DNA from: an uncultured Ruminococcus sp.
GTDB taxonomy: Bacteria > Bacillota > Clostridia > Oscillospirales > Ruminococcaceae
Length of the DNA stretch: 7,961 nucleotides
Direction: 5' to 3'
NCBI GenBank assembly: GCA_937942105.1
Contig: CALDFS010000275.1
Coordinates: forward strand, 1-7,961
The stretch's first letter is position 1. Every line of letters starts with the position of its first letter. The notes beneath the pieces were generated by a model. It was not told where the DNA came from. It worked only from the letters and a program-made list of their open reading frames with translations, and did not search any database. This document shows, in pieces, positions 1 through 5,627 of the stretch. A program made the position numbers and the translations under genes.

Positions 1-1004
1 AGATTGTGCGCTTCGTCTATCATAATTCTAAGTGGGTCATAATCAGGGCGAACCCCCGCTGTTCCGGAATAGGAAGCCGCAAACGGATATAGGTCGGAAA
101 AATAATAAGCGTCTGAAAAAGCGCGGACATGAACGTAGACTGTATTGCAGCCGATAAGCTTGGCATTGAGGAAGGCGCTCATTATCTGTGCCCTGAAATC
201 ACTTTCAGTGGCGTTTGCAAGCATAGTGTCTATATCAAGGTAAGCAAACCACATTGCCTTTTGTGTGGAGAAATTCAGAGCGGAATAGTTTGAAAATCCC
301 TGCGGCAGCGTGAACTCCTCTACAATAGGATTATCGTCAATTTCGCTGACAGCTGGCTCGTCCGTGCCTACAGTATCATCTATCTGAACATCAGGGTCTT
401 CGCTGTCAGACTCCTCTATCTGTATATCGTCTTCATTCGGCTCTGTTTCGGAAACGGTTGTTTCCGGCTTTGATGTTTTGGCTGTGGTGGTTTCTTCATA
501 ATCCGGCTCTATGTAGTCTGAAAGATATCTGCCGTTTACAAAGTATTCATTGCCCTTGATTATTATCCTGTACCAGCCGTTTGAAACGATTCCGGTTATA
601 TGGGCTTCATCGCCCTTGTTCAGATGGCTTATTCTTTTACTGTCAGCGTCAGGCTTTTCTCGGATATTGACAGAGGAATTTGCATACATAAGCGCCTCAA
701 AATCAGTGATTCTGTAAGGCTCTTCAGATGAATACTCCTCGGAAAAAGCAGTGTCTTCAGCAGACTCTTCCGGAGCGGTAGTTGTTACCGGGGTCGGCAT
801 ATATGTTTCCTCACTCACTGTAAGGTAGGACGGAAGAGTAGCCTGCGAATCATCCGACTGTGAAGGCGATACATATCCGGAATCAAAGGTGCTGATAGTA
901 ATGTCGGACGGAGATGATTGAGTATTATCCTTCTTTTTATTCTGACACGCAGTCATTGTGAAAATCACGGCAGCAGATAAAATCAGCAAAACGGCTTTTT
1001 TCAT
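1..1004 (-). CDS. Lipoprotein with SH3b domain and GHL10 (DUF187) glycosyl-hydrolase-like domain, C-terminus cut by window edge
   Basis: The 334 complete codons visible start at an ATG preceded by AGGAGGTGG (1011-1019, 6-nt gap). Residues 1-20 are a lipoprotein signal peptide: basic MKK, a hydrophobic core, and a lipobox MTAC with Cys20 as the expected lipidated residue. A Ser/Thr/Glu-rich spacer follows. Residues about 105-160 form a bacterial SH3 domain (VNIREKPDADS, then GWYRI and YFVNGRYL), usually a cell-wall or peptide-binding module. A very acidic Thr/Glu/Asp linker runs to about residue 230. From about 240 the sequence reads KAMWFAYLDID, then NTVYVHVRAFSDAYY and PDYDPLRIMIDEAHN, which matches the start of the GHL10 (PF02638) family of putative surface glycoside hydrolases. 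The catalytic part lies outside the window. Inferred role: a membrane-anchored extracytoplasmic enzyme acting on envelope or dietary glycan; substrate unknown. The family call is firm; the activity is not. Confidence 0.88.
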   Translation of the reverse strand, partial: MKKAVLLILSAAVIFTMTACQNKKKDNTQSSPSDITISTFDSGYVSPSQSDDSQATLPSYLTVSEETYMPTPVTTTAPEESAEDTAFSEEYSSEEPYRITDFEALMYANSSVNIREKPDADSKRISHLNKGDEAHITGIVSNGWYRIIIKGNEYFVNGRYLSDYIEPDYEETTTAKTSKPETTVSETEPNEDDIQIEESDSEDPDVQIDDTVGTDEPAVSEIDDNPIVEEFTLPQGFSNYSALNFSTQKAMWFAYLDIDTMLANATESDFRAQIMSAFLNAKLIGCNTVYVHVRAFSDAYYFSDLYPFAASYSGTAGVRPDYDPLRIMIDEAHN

Positions 1005-1125
1005 AGAATACCACCTCCTGATATAAAACAATTGTAATCAAAAAAATATTGCATTGACGGGCTTAACAATCATTATCTGCACACAGCAAGATATTCTTAT
1101 CGAGCTGATTTGCAAATACCAATAT

Positions 1126-1154
1126 ATTATAGCATTTTTTTGTCTCCATTACAA
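1126..1154 (-). promoter_or_regulatory. Promoter of the SH3b-GHL10 lipoprotein gene
   Basis: On the minus strand TTGTAA (1149-1154) and TATAAT (1126-1131) are separated by exactly 17 nt. A TG one base upstream of the -10 makes it an extended -10 element (TGCTATAAT). Transcription would begin near 1119, leaving a leader of about 115 nt before the ATG at 1004. I see no convincing structured RNA in that leader. A perfect 10-bp palindrome ATTTGCAAAT (1108-1117) lies just at or after the start site and could be an operator, but there is no independent support. Confidence 0.72.
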
Positions 1155-1199
1155 TAGCTATTTCAGGAGTTATGCCGCTTAAATGCAAAAATTTTTCGT

Positions 1200-1241
1200 A
1201 AAAATAAAGCCGACAGACCCGAAAAATGGGTATGCCGACTT
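1200..1241 (-). terminator. Rho-independent terminator of the PTS_EIIC_2 gene
   Basis: Reading the minus strand, the arms at 1228-1241 and 1207-1220 form a 14-position stem with two G-U wobbles and one mismatch around a 7-nt AT-rich loop (1221-1227). It is followed by TATTTTTA. It begins about 16 bp after the stop codon at 1257-1259, so it fits the minus-strand gene. On the plus strand the wobbles become mismatches, so it should terminate mainly in one direction. Confidence 0.75.
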
Positions 1242-1256
1242 ATTTTTTCCAAGATT

Positions 1257-2327
1257 TCAGACTTCGAGCTTTAAATCCCCGGGCTTTATAAGCTTAAGCT
1301 TCCTCATGCCCTCGCAAATTATGAAGCAAAGAAGTGCAGGCGCTATAAAGTGCATAACAGCCATTTCAATAAGTGCGATTGCCGGAGCGATTCCGGCTTC
1401 GGTCATAGCCTGATATCCCATAAACTGCCCAACAAGTCCCGCAGTTCCCATTCCTGAGCCTGTTGAGTTGTTGACCATCTTAAAGATGCAGGTGGAAACA
1501 GGTCCTAATACCGCGCTTGCAAATATCGGAGGCAGCCATATCAGAGGATTTCTGATTATATTTGGCATCTGAAGCATTGAAGTTCCCACACCCTGCGAGA
1601 CAAGTCCGCCCCATCTGTTTTCACGGAAGCTCATAACGGCGAAGCCCACCATCTGCGCACAGCAGCCTACCGCGGCGGCTCCGGCGGCAATTCCGCTAAG
1701 CCCCAAGGAAATGCCTATTGCTGCCGAGCTTATAGGCAGAGTTAAAGCCATTCCCATAAGAACCGAAACTATTATTCCCATCAAAAACGGCTGTGCCTCA
1801 ACACCGTAGTTTATAAGGCTTCCTATCCACTTCATAAAATGTGATATAGGCGGGCTGAGAATGATTCCCACAGCCGCGCCGCTTAATATTGTTACAACCG
1901 GTGTGACAATGATTTCGACCTTTGTTTTTCCGGAAATAAGACTTCCCAGCTCTATGCCCACAAACGCCGCAACAAACGCTCCAAGCGGCTCACCGGGACC
2001 GGCGAACAGTATTGAACCCTTTGTAAAGCTTTCAAGAGTGATTTTTCCCGCAAATGCTCCGACCATTCCGCATACAGCTGCGGATACAGTTACAAGTGCC
2101 GGACTTTTGTACTTCGCCGCTACTCCAACGCCTATTCCAGCTCCGGTAAGAGCCTTGCAGAAGCCGGCTATAAGTATCAGGTAAGAACCTACTGCCGAGC
2201 CAATAAGGCTTCCTATCTGCTCGATAATAGTACCGATTATAAGAGTTGCAAATAGCCCCTGAGCCATGCCTGATAGGCCATCGATAAATATATGGTTCAG
2301 TATGGATGTGATTTTTTTCAATACCAT
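1257..2327 (-). CDS. PTS_EIIC_2 / PfoR-type PTS IIC-like membrane protein
   Basis: A 356-residue polytopic membrane protein, almost entirely hydrophobic Gly/Ala/Ile-rich segments. Conserved loops place it in the PTS_EIIC_2 family (PF13303, which includes the protein called PfoR in Clostridium perfringens): GAGIGVGVA near 63-70, FAGPGEPLGAFVAA near 108-121, SGKTKVEIIVTPVVTI near 132-147, NRWGGLVSQGVGTSMLQMP near 237-255, and NSTGSGMGTAGLVGQ near 287-301. The length is typical. The family resembles sugar-permease EIIC subunits, but no EIIA or EIIB domain is fused or adjacent here, so the substrate and even PTS dependence are unknown. Start choice: GGAG (2331-2334) lies only 3 nt from the ATG at 2327 but 9 nt from an in-frame TTG at 2321, so translation may begin two codons later (354 residues). 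It is monocistronic, with its own promoter and terminator, and divergent from the perR-like gene. Confidence 0.88.
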   Translation of the reverse strand: MVLKKITSILNHIFIDGLSGMAQGLFATLIIGTIIEQIGSLIGSAVGSYLILIAGFCKALTGAGIGVGVAAKYKSPALVTVSAAVCGMVGAFAGKITLESFTKGSILFAGPGEPLGAFVAAFVGIELGSLISGKTKVEIIVTPVVTILSGAAVGIILSPPISHFMKWIGSLINYGVEAQPFLMGIIVSVLMGMALTLPISSAAIGISLGLSGIAAGAAAVGCCAQMVGFAVMSFRENRWGGLVSQGVGTSMLQMPNIIRNPLIWLPPIFASAVLGPVSTCIFKMVNNSTGSGMGTAGLVGQFMGYQAMTEAGIAPAIALIEMAVMHFIAPALLCFIICEGMRKLKLIKPGDLKLEV

Positions 2328-2353
2328 CAGCTCCGAATATTAAAATTTTATCT

Positions 2354-2382
2354 ATTATATTATTTTATTAAGCAAGTGTCAA
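2354..2382 (-). promoter_or_regulatory. Perfect-consensus sigma-A promoter for the PTS_EIIC_2 gene
   Basis: The minus strand carries TTGACA (2377-2382) and TATAAT (2354-2359) with a 17-nt spacer (2360-2376). This is an exact match to the housekeeping sigma consensus at both boxes and in spacing. The start site should fall near 2347, giving a short leader of about 20 nt before the ATG at 2327. A promoter this strong often implies repression or a need for high basal expression, but I see no clear operator overlapping it. Confidence 0.85.
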
Positions 2383-2470
2383 GGCAAACTCGGATTTTTC
2401 TACGTTTTAATGGATAAAAGCGATAAATTGAGCTTGGTTTTAAATATTTTAAACATACCCATCAAACGTA

Positions 2471-2499
2471 TTGACAAAATCAAGATTATTTGATATTAT
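2471..2499 (+). promoter_or_regulatory. Promoter of the perR-like/rbr transcription unit
   Basis: TTGACA (2471-2476), a 17-nt spacer (2477-2493) and TATTAT (2494-2499) form a near-consensus sigma-A promoter. The predicted start at about 2506 falls inside the Fur-family inverted repeat at 2505-2519, so repressor binding would directly block initiation. It is back to back with the minus-strand promoter; the two -35 boxes are about 90 bp apart. Confidence 0.85.
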
Positions 2500-2504
2500 A
2501 TTTT

Positions 2505-2519
2505 TGAGAATAATTCTTA
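2505..2519. promoter_or_regulatory. Fur/PerR-family 7-1-7 operator (candidate PerR box)
   Basis: TGAGAAT-A-ATTCTTA is a 7-1-7 inverted repeat with 6 of 7 arm positions symmetric. One more pair (2504/2520) extends it to 8-1-8. The arrangement and the AAT-N-ATT core are those of operators bound by Fur-family proteins. By eye it matches 10 of 14 positions of the Bacillus PerR consensus TTATAATNATTATAA, differing mainly by a symmetric G/C at the fourth arm position. It starts 5 bp after the -10 box and overlaps the predicted start site, the expected position for autorepression by the gene immediately downstream. Binding by this particular regulator is inferred. Confidence 0.68.
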
Positions 2520-2531
2520 ATGAGGTGCTTA

Positions 2532-2897
2532 ATGACCAAACAGAGAATACTTATCCTCAGCATTATAAAAGCCTCAAACGGGCACTTGACCGCGGAGGAA
2601 ATTTTTAATATAGCAAAAGAAAAAATGCCTAATATTGCTTTGGGAACTGTATATCGCAATTTAGGTAAGCTTTGCGAGGACAATGAAATAAAGCTGATAA
2701 CCAAAAAAGGCTTTCCGGACTGCTATGATAAATCTACCTATCCGCACGGTCACCTGATATGCGACTGCTGCGGCAAGGTAAACGACTTTCCTATTGCAGA
2801 CATCGGCGGGGAGCTTGAGGATAAGCTTGGTGAAAAGCTCACCGGGTATGATGTCAATGCTCATTATGTTTGTCCTGCTTGCAGGGAAAAGCAATAA
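2532..2897 (+). CDS. perR: PerR-like Fur-family peroxide-sensing repressor (short form)
   Basis: A 121-residue metal-dependent DNA-binding repressor. The winged helix spans about residues 5-58 (HLTAEEIF, then LGTVYRNLGKL as recognition helix). His18, Asp66, His72, His74 and Asp85 reproduce the spacing of the regulatory site of Bacillus subtilis PerR (H37, D85, H91, H93, D104). Asp rather than Glu at the last position is the PerR hallmark. The structural zinc site is Cys77/Cys80 and Cys114/Cys117; Cys79 is an extra cysteine. Start: the ATG at 2532 has GAGGTG (2522-2527) in front. An in-frame ATG at 2520 overlaps the operator and lacks a ribosome binding site. A stop at 2511-2513 rules out further extension, so the protein lacks the first helix (about 19 residues) of Bacillus PerR. 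Rubrerythrin, a classic PerR target in anaerobes, follows 71 bp downstream. Family certain; PerR rather than Fur or Zur is likely. Confidence 0.88.
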   Translation: MTKQRILILSIIKASNGHLTAEEIFNIAKEKMPNIALGTVYRNLGKLCEDNEIKLITKKGFPDCYDKSTYPHGHLICDCCGKVNDFPIADIGGELEDKLGEKLTGYDVNAHYVCPACREKQ

Positions 2898-2898
2898 T
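2870..2898 (+). promoter_or_regulatory. Possible internal promoter for rubrerythrin
   Basis: TTGTCC (2870-2875), a 17-nt spacer and AATAAT (2893-2898) lie at the very end of the perR-like gene, with 4 of 6 and 5 of 6 matches to consensus. A transcript from here would start near 2905, just before the hairpin at 2913-2933. It is weak, and such matches arise by chance in AT-rich DNA. I list it because rbr shows codon use expected of much higher expression than perR. Confidence 0.3.
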
Positions 2899-2912
2899 TC
2901 AAGGTTGATTTT

Positions 2913-2933
2913 CGGCGGCAGATAAATCCGCCG
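2913..2933 (+). other. Intercistronic stem-loop between perR-like gene and rbr
   Basis: CGGCGG (2913-2918) and CCGCCG (2928-2933) pair perfectly around a 9-nt loop. No T-run follows, so it is not a standard terminator. It could act as an mRNA processing or stabilising element that raises rubrerythrin expression relative to the regulator, or as the 5' hairpin of a transcript starting near 2905. The structure is visible; the role is inference. Confidence 0.5.
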
Positions 2934-2968
2934 TATCATAAAAATTCTATAAAAAGGAGATTATTATT

Positions 2969-3502
2969 ATGGAACTTAAAGGAAGCAGAACAGAACAGAA
3001 TCTTGCAACCGCTTTTGCCGGTGAATCTCAGGCAAGAAACAAATACACATACTTTGCATCTGTTGCAAAGAAAGAAGGCTATGAGCAGATAGCTGAAATC
3101 TTCCTGAAGACCGCTGACAACGAAAAGGAACACGCTAAGATGTGGCTTAAGCATCTCGGCGGAATCGGAACCACCGCAGAAAACCTTGCAGCTGCTGCCG
3201 CTGGCGAGAACTACGAGTGGACAGATATGTACGACGGCTTTGCCAAGGTTGCCGAGGAAGAGGGCTTTACTCAGATTGCTTATCAGTTCAGAGCTGTTGC
3301 AGCTATCGAAAAGGCTCATGAAGAAAGATACCGCGCACTTCTTAACAACGTTGAAATGCAGAAGGTATTTGAAAAGAGCGAGGAAACCATTTGGGAATGC
3401 CGCAACTGCGGTCACCTTGTAATCGGCAAGAAGGCTCCCGGCGTTTGCCCTGTATGTGCTCATCCCGGAAGCTTCTTTGAAGTAAGAAAAGAAAACTACT
3501 GA
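2969..3502 (+). CDS. rbr: Rubrerythrin
   Basis: A 177-residue cytoplasmic non-haem iron protein that reduces hydrogen peroxide to water using electrons passed through a rubredoxin-like centre. It is a central peroxide defence of anaerobes. The N-terminal four-helix ferritin-like domain (about 1-135) has all di-iron ligands by alignment to the family: Glu19, Glu52, His55, Glu80, Glu83, Glu114 and His117. The C-terminal rubredoxin domain (about 140-175) has Cys144/Cys147 and Cys160/Cys163 for its single iron. The protein is complete and slightly shorter than the roughly 190-residue Desulfovibrio form. AGGAG (2955-2959) stands 9 nt before the ATG. Codon use is biased toward C-ending codons: 8 of 9 Asn are AAC and 6 of 8 Tyr are TAC, unlike the perR-like gene upstream (2 of 7 and 0 of 5). 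This points to high expression. It is probably cotranscribed with perR and ends at a strong terminator. Confidence 0.96.
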   Translation: MELKGSRTEQNLATAFAGESQARNKYTYFASVAKKEGYEQIAEIFLKTADNEKEHAKMWLKHLGGIGTTAENLAAAAAGENYEWTDMYDGFAKVAEEEGFTQIAYQFRAVAAIEKAHEERYRALLNNVEMQKVFEKSEETIWECRNCGHLVIGKKAPGVCPVCAHPGSFFEVRKENY

Positions 3503-3521
3503 TTTTTGTGTCATCCTTTTG

Positions 3522-3556
3522 TATCCCGGTTGCCAGGCAATCGGGATAATTTTTTT
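3522..3556 (+). terminator. Rho-independent terminator after rubrerythrin
   Basis: Arms at 3522-3534 and 3536-3548 are complementary over 13 positions with a single G-U wobble, folding with a small GC-closed loop. Seven Ts follow at 3550-3556. It lies 20 bp past the rbr stop and ends the perR-rbr unit before the next promoter. Confidence 0.9.
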
Positions 3557-3567
3557 GCGCAATATCG

Positions 3568-3596
3568 TTGAAAACTGCCTGCTCATGTGTTATAAT
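3568..3596 (+). promoter_or_regulatory. Extended -10 promoter of the DnaD-domain/helicase-loader operon
   Basis: TTGAAA (3568-3573), a 17-nt spacer and a perfect TATAAT (3591-3596), with a TG at 3588-3589 giving the extended -10 motif TGTTATAAT. Transcription would start near 3603, leaving a leader under 30 nt to the GTG at 3631. It lies directly after the rbr terminator, so the replication genes form a separate transcription unit. Confidence 0.82.
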
Positions 3597-3630
3597 AATT
3601 TAATGACATTATTTTTAAGGATGATTTTTA

Positions 3631-4572
3631 GTGCGGTACAAGGTTAATATCAACAATAAAAAAAGATTTTTCAGTTTTCCCTGCTACATCGCTGATGATT
3701 ATATTAAGCTTGCGGATCTCGCCGCGCTGAAGCTTATTATATATCTTCTGAGCGACGAGTCGGACAGTTTCGATAATGATGCAGTGTGCAAAAGGCTCGG
3801 AATATCCGGTGAAAGTCTTTCGGATGCTTTACTTTTCTGGAAGGAGCGCGGAGTTATCAGTGAGGATAGCGTTGAAGCGCAGACAAGCGACGCCGAAGCT
3901 CCCCTGTCAGTCCCAGAGAAAGCAATTAAGCAGGTATGGCACAGGGGCTATTCCGCAAAGGAAATTGCGGACATTTTAGATAACGACGGCGCCACAAAGG
4001 AGCTTTTCCACGAAGCGGAGCAAACGCTTGGCAGAACGTTGAAGCATGCCGATCATGAAATGCTTATAAGCCTGAAAGACTATTGCGGATTCCTGCCCCC
4101 TGCAATTATTCTTATACTTGAATACTGCCGCGACAATGATAAGACCTCTGCCAGATACATAGAAACAGTCGCACGGGATTTTGCAGACAAGGGCATTACA
4201 GATTTTTTGGATATAGACGCTGAAATAAAGCGCAGGTCTGAAATCAGAAGCTTTGAAGCTAAGGTCGCTTCTGATTTTGGAATCGATACCAGACTTACAT
4301 CCAAGCAGTCGCAGTTTATATCATCATGGCAGGATATGGGCTTTGATTTGAGTATGATATCTTTGGCGCGCGAAAGATGCGTTGACGCAACCAACAAGCT
4401 ATCCTTCCCATATATCAACTCTGTTCTGAAATCGTGGGCGGATAAGAAGATTTTCACGCCCGAGGCGGCAGAAGCAGATGTTAAGCCGCAGAAGACAAGC
4501 AGCGTTGATGAGGAGCGCTCATTCGATATTGACGAGTTTGTAGCATTTTCTCTCGGAATCAAAAACAATTAA
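3631..4572 (+). CDS. DnaD-domain replication initiation/primosome protein
   Basis: 313 residues. The N-terminus (about 25-77) reads as a winged-helix DnaD/DnaB-type domain (LAALKLIIYLL, then CKRLGISGESLSDALLFWKERGVI). After an acidic linker come two tandem DnaD/DnaB_2-like helical domains (PF07261). The first spans about 122-200 and includes YIETVARDF. The second spans about 210-275 and ends in YINSVLKSW, matching the conserved YxxxI-x3-W signature. The tail SFDIDEFVAFSLG resembles the C-termini of this clostridial family. DnaD and DnaB of Firmicutes remodel DNA and recruit the helicase-loader complex at oriC and restart forks; the same role is inferred here. Start: GTG at 3631 with AAGGA (3617-3621) 9 nt upstream. 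An in-frame stop at 3622-3624 excludes a longer product, and no other early start codon exists. The helicase-loader gene follows after 9 bp, consistent with one operon. Confidence 0.85.
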   Translation: MRYKVNINNKKRFFSFPCYIADDYIKLADLAALKLIIYLLSDESDSFDNDAVCKRLGISGESLSDALLFWKERGVISEDSVEAQTSDAEAPLSVPEKAIKQVWHRGYSAKEIADILDNDGATKELFHEAEQTLGRTLKHADHEMLISLKDYCGFLPPAIILILEYCRDNDKTSARYIETVARDFADKGITDFLDIDAEIKRRSEIRSFEAKVASDFGIDTRLTSKQSQFISSWQDMGFDLSMISLARERCVDATNKLSFPYINSVLKSWADKKIFTPEAAEADVKPQKTSSVDEERSFDIDEFVAFSLGIKNN

Positions 4573-4581
4573 TGAAAGGAT

Positions 4582-5589
4582 ATGAATTTCAAAGTGAAAT
4601 ATACTCCGGAAGTTATTCAAAAAGCCCGCATTGAGATTGACAGGCGCAGGCAGACCGCTGTTGCTGTGCAGGAAGCTCATGCAAATGAGATAGCCGCAAA
4701 ATATCCAGAAATATATTCGGTATACCGCGAGATCAGAAGCACCGCTTCAAAGCTTTCGGATGTTGTGTTTTCAAAATCGCCGAACGCTCATGAGCTTATA
4801 GAGAAAATCAAAGACGATAATATTTCAAATCAGGCTAAGCTTAAGCGCATGCTTGCCTCGTTCGGATATCCCGAGGATTATTTGTCTGTAAAATATCACT
4901 GTTCCAATTGTCATGACACCGGAACCCGCATGGGCAATATGTGCGAGTGCCTGGAAGAGCTTATTACGAAATATATGGTTGAGTCGCTCAACGAGCAGTG
5001 CGCTATAAAGCTTCACTGCTTTGCTGAGTTCCGCCTTGATTACTATCCCGAAAGCATTAAGGTCAATGGCAGTATTGTCAGCTGCCGCGATAAGATGGCG
5101 GATATCGTGAAGTTCTGCATGGACTATGCAAAAAACTTCACTTCTGATTCACCCGGGCTGTTTATGATAGGCGCTACCGGGCTTGGCAAGACCTTTCTTT
5201 CCTGCTGCATAGCACAGGAGCTTATAAACAAGGGCTGTAGCGTTGCCTTTGATTCCGTTCAGAATTATCTTAGAGCTATAGAAAAGGAGCATTTCGGAAG
5301 GACCGAGGGCGACACTTTGGAGCTTATTCTGAAAGCCGACCTTTTGATTTTGGACGATTTGGGAAGCGAGTTTGAAACATCATTCAGCACGTCGGTCATC
5401 TATAACATAATAAACACTCGTTGTAATGAAGGCAGACCGACGATTATATCTACAAACATCGCTCCCCAAAAACTGACCGAAAGGTATGACGACAGAATTG
5501 TGTCACGTCTGACTGGAAACTTTAAGCCACTGATGTTTTTAGGCGAGGATATACGCCAAATCAAGCGCAGAAATGAGGATTATACGTAA
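4582..5589 (+). CDS. DnaC/DnaI-type AAA+ replicative helicase loader
   Basis: 335 residues. The N-terminal helical region is followed by a cysteine cluster, Cys107-x2-Cys110 and Cys121-x-Cys123 in a CxxCxDTG context, typical of the zinc-binding helicase-interaction domain of DnaI-like loaders. The C-terminal AAA+ ATPase has Walker A GATGLGKT (197-204), Walker B LLILDD (254-259), a sensor-1 IISTN (288-292), and a YDDRIVSRL segment that carries the arginine-finger region. It would load the DnaB-type replicative helicase onto DNA together with the DnaD-like protein encoded just upstream. Start: ATG 4582 has AAAGGA (4575-4580) only 1 nt away, an unusually tight spacing. An in-frame stop at 4573-4575 prevents extension, and a GTG at 4594 (13 nt from the same motif) is the alternative. 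Translational coupling to the preceding gene, 9 bp upstream, is likely. IstB-like transposition ATPases share this fold, but no transposase is nearby. Confidence 0.88.
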   Translation: MNFKVKYTPEVIQKARIEIDRRRQTAVAVQEAHANEIAAKYPEIYSVYREIRSTASKLSDVVFSKSPNAHELIEKIKDDNISNQAKLKRMLASFGYPEDYLSVKYHCSNCHDTGTRMGNMCECLEELITKYMVESLNEQCAIKLHCFAEFRLDYYPESIKVNGSIVSCRDKMADIVKFCMDYAKNFTSDSPGLFMIGATGLGKTFLSCCIAQELINKGCSVAFDSVQNYLRAIEKEHFGRTEGDTLELILKADLLILDDLGSEFETSFSTSVIYNIINTRCNEGRPTIISTNIAPQKLTERYDDRIVSRLTGNFKPLMFLGEDIRQIKRRNEDYT

Positions 5590-5596
5590 AGAATAT

Positions 5597-5623
5597 AAGG
5601 GAAGCCCCAAGAGCTTCCCTTTT
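5597..5623. terminator. Terminator between convergent operons
   Basis: AAGGGAAGC (5597-5605) pairs perfectly with GCTTCCCTT (5613-5621) across a 7-nt loop. The last Ts continue to 5623. It begins 8 bp after the helicase-loader stop and serves the plus-strand operon. The minus-strand operon ends at 5628, so it may also stop transcription from the right, although the U-tract on that side is poor. Confidence 0.78.
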
Positions 5624-5627
5624 AAAT

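Noticed and set aside
1005..1120. Riboswitch in the 115-nt leader of the lipoprotein gene
   Set aside because: I could not find a stable multi-helix fold or any conserved riboswitch core; only short weak inverted repeats are present.
1183..1413. Plus-strand ORF of 76 codons starting in the intergenic region
   Set aside because: It begins just upstream of and reads through the terminator hairpin, then runs antisense into the PTS_EIIC_2 gene. It has no ribosome binding site and low-complexity content that mirrors the antisense of a membrane protein.
2437..2454. AT-rich imperfect palindrome GTTTTAAATATTTTAAAC between the divergent promoters
   Set aside because: The arms are imperfect and almost pure A/T, so it is expected by chance in this AT-rich intergenic stretch, and it does not overlap either promoter.
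2520..2531. Upstream in-frame ATG at 2520 as the start of the PerR-like protein
   Set aside because: It overlaps the inverted repeat, has no ribosome binding site upstream, and the GAGGTG at 2522-2527 points to the ATG at 2532.
2661..3586. Minus-strand ORFs opposite perR-like gene and rubrerythrin (2661-2939, 2936-3586)
   Set aside because: They are antisense to two clearly conserved genes, show no recognisable domain, and the longer one crosses the terminator of rbr.
3603..3647. Mini-ORF starting at ATG 3603 (or ATG 3621) that overlaps the GTG start of the DnaD-like gene, as a leader peptide
   Set aside because: The first ATG is at the predicted transcription start, and the second has AAGG directly abutting it. 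The coding potential is only 8-14 residues with no regulatory codon pattern.
4582..5589. IstB-type transposition helper as an alternative for the AAA+ ATPase
   Set aside because: There is no IstA transposase or terminal inverted repeats nearby, and the cysteine cluster plus the DnaD-domain partner upstream fit a helicase loader.
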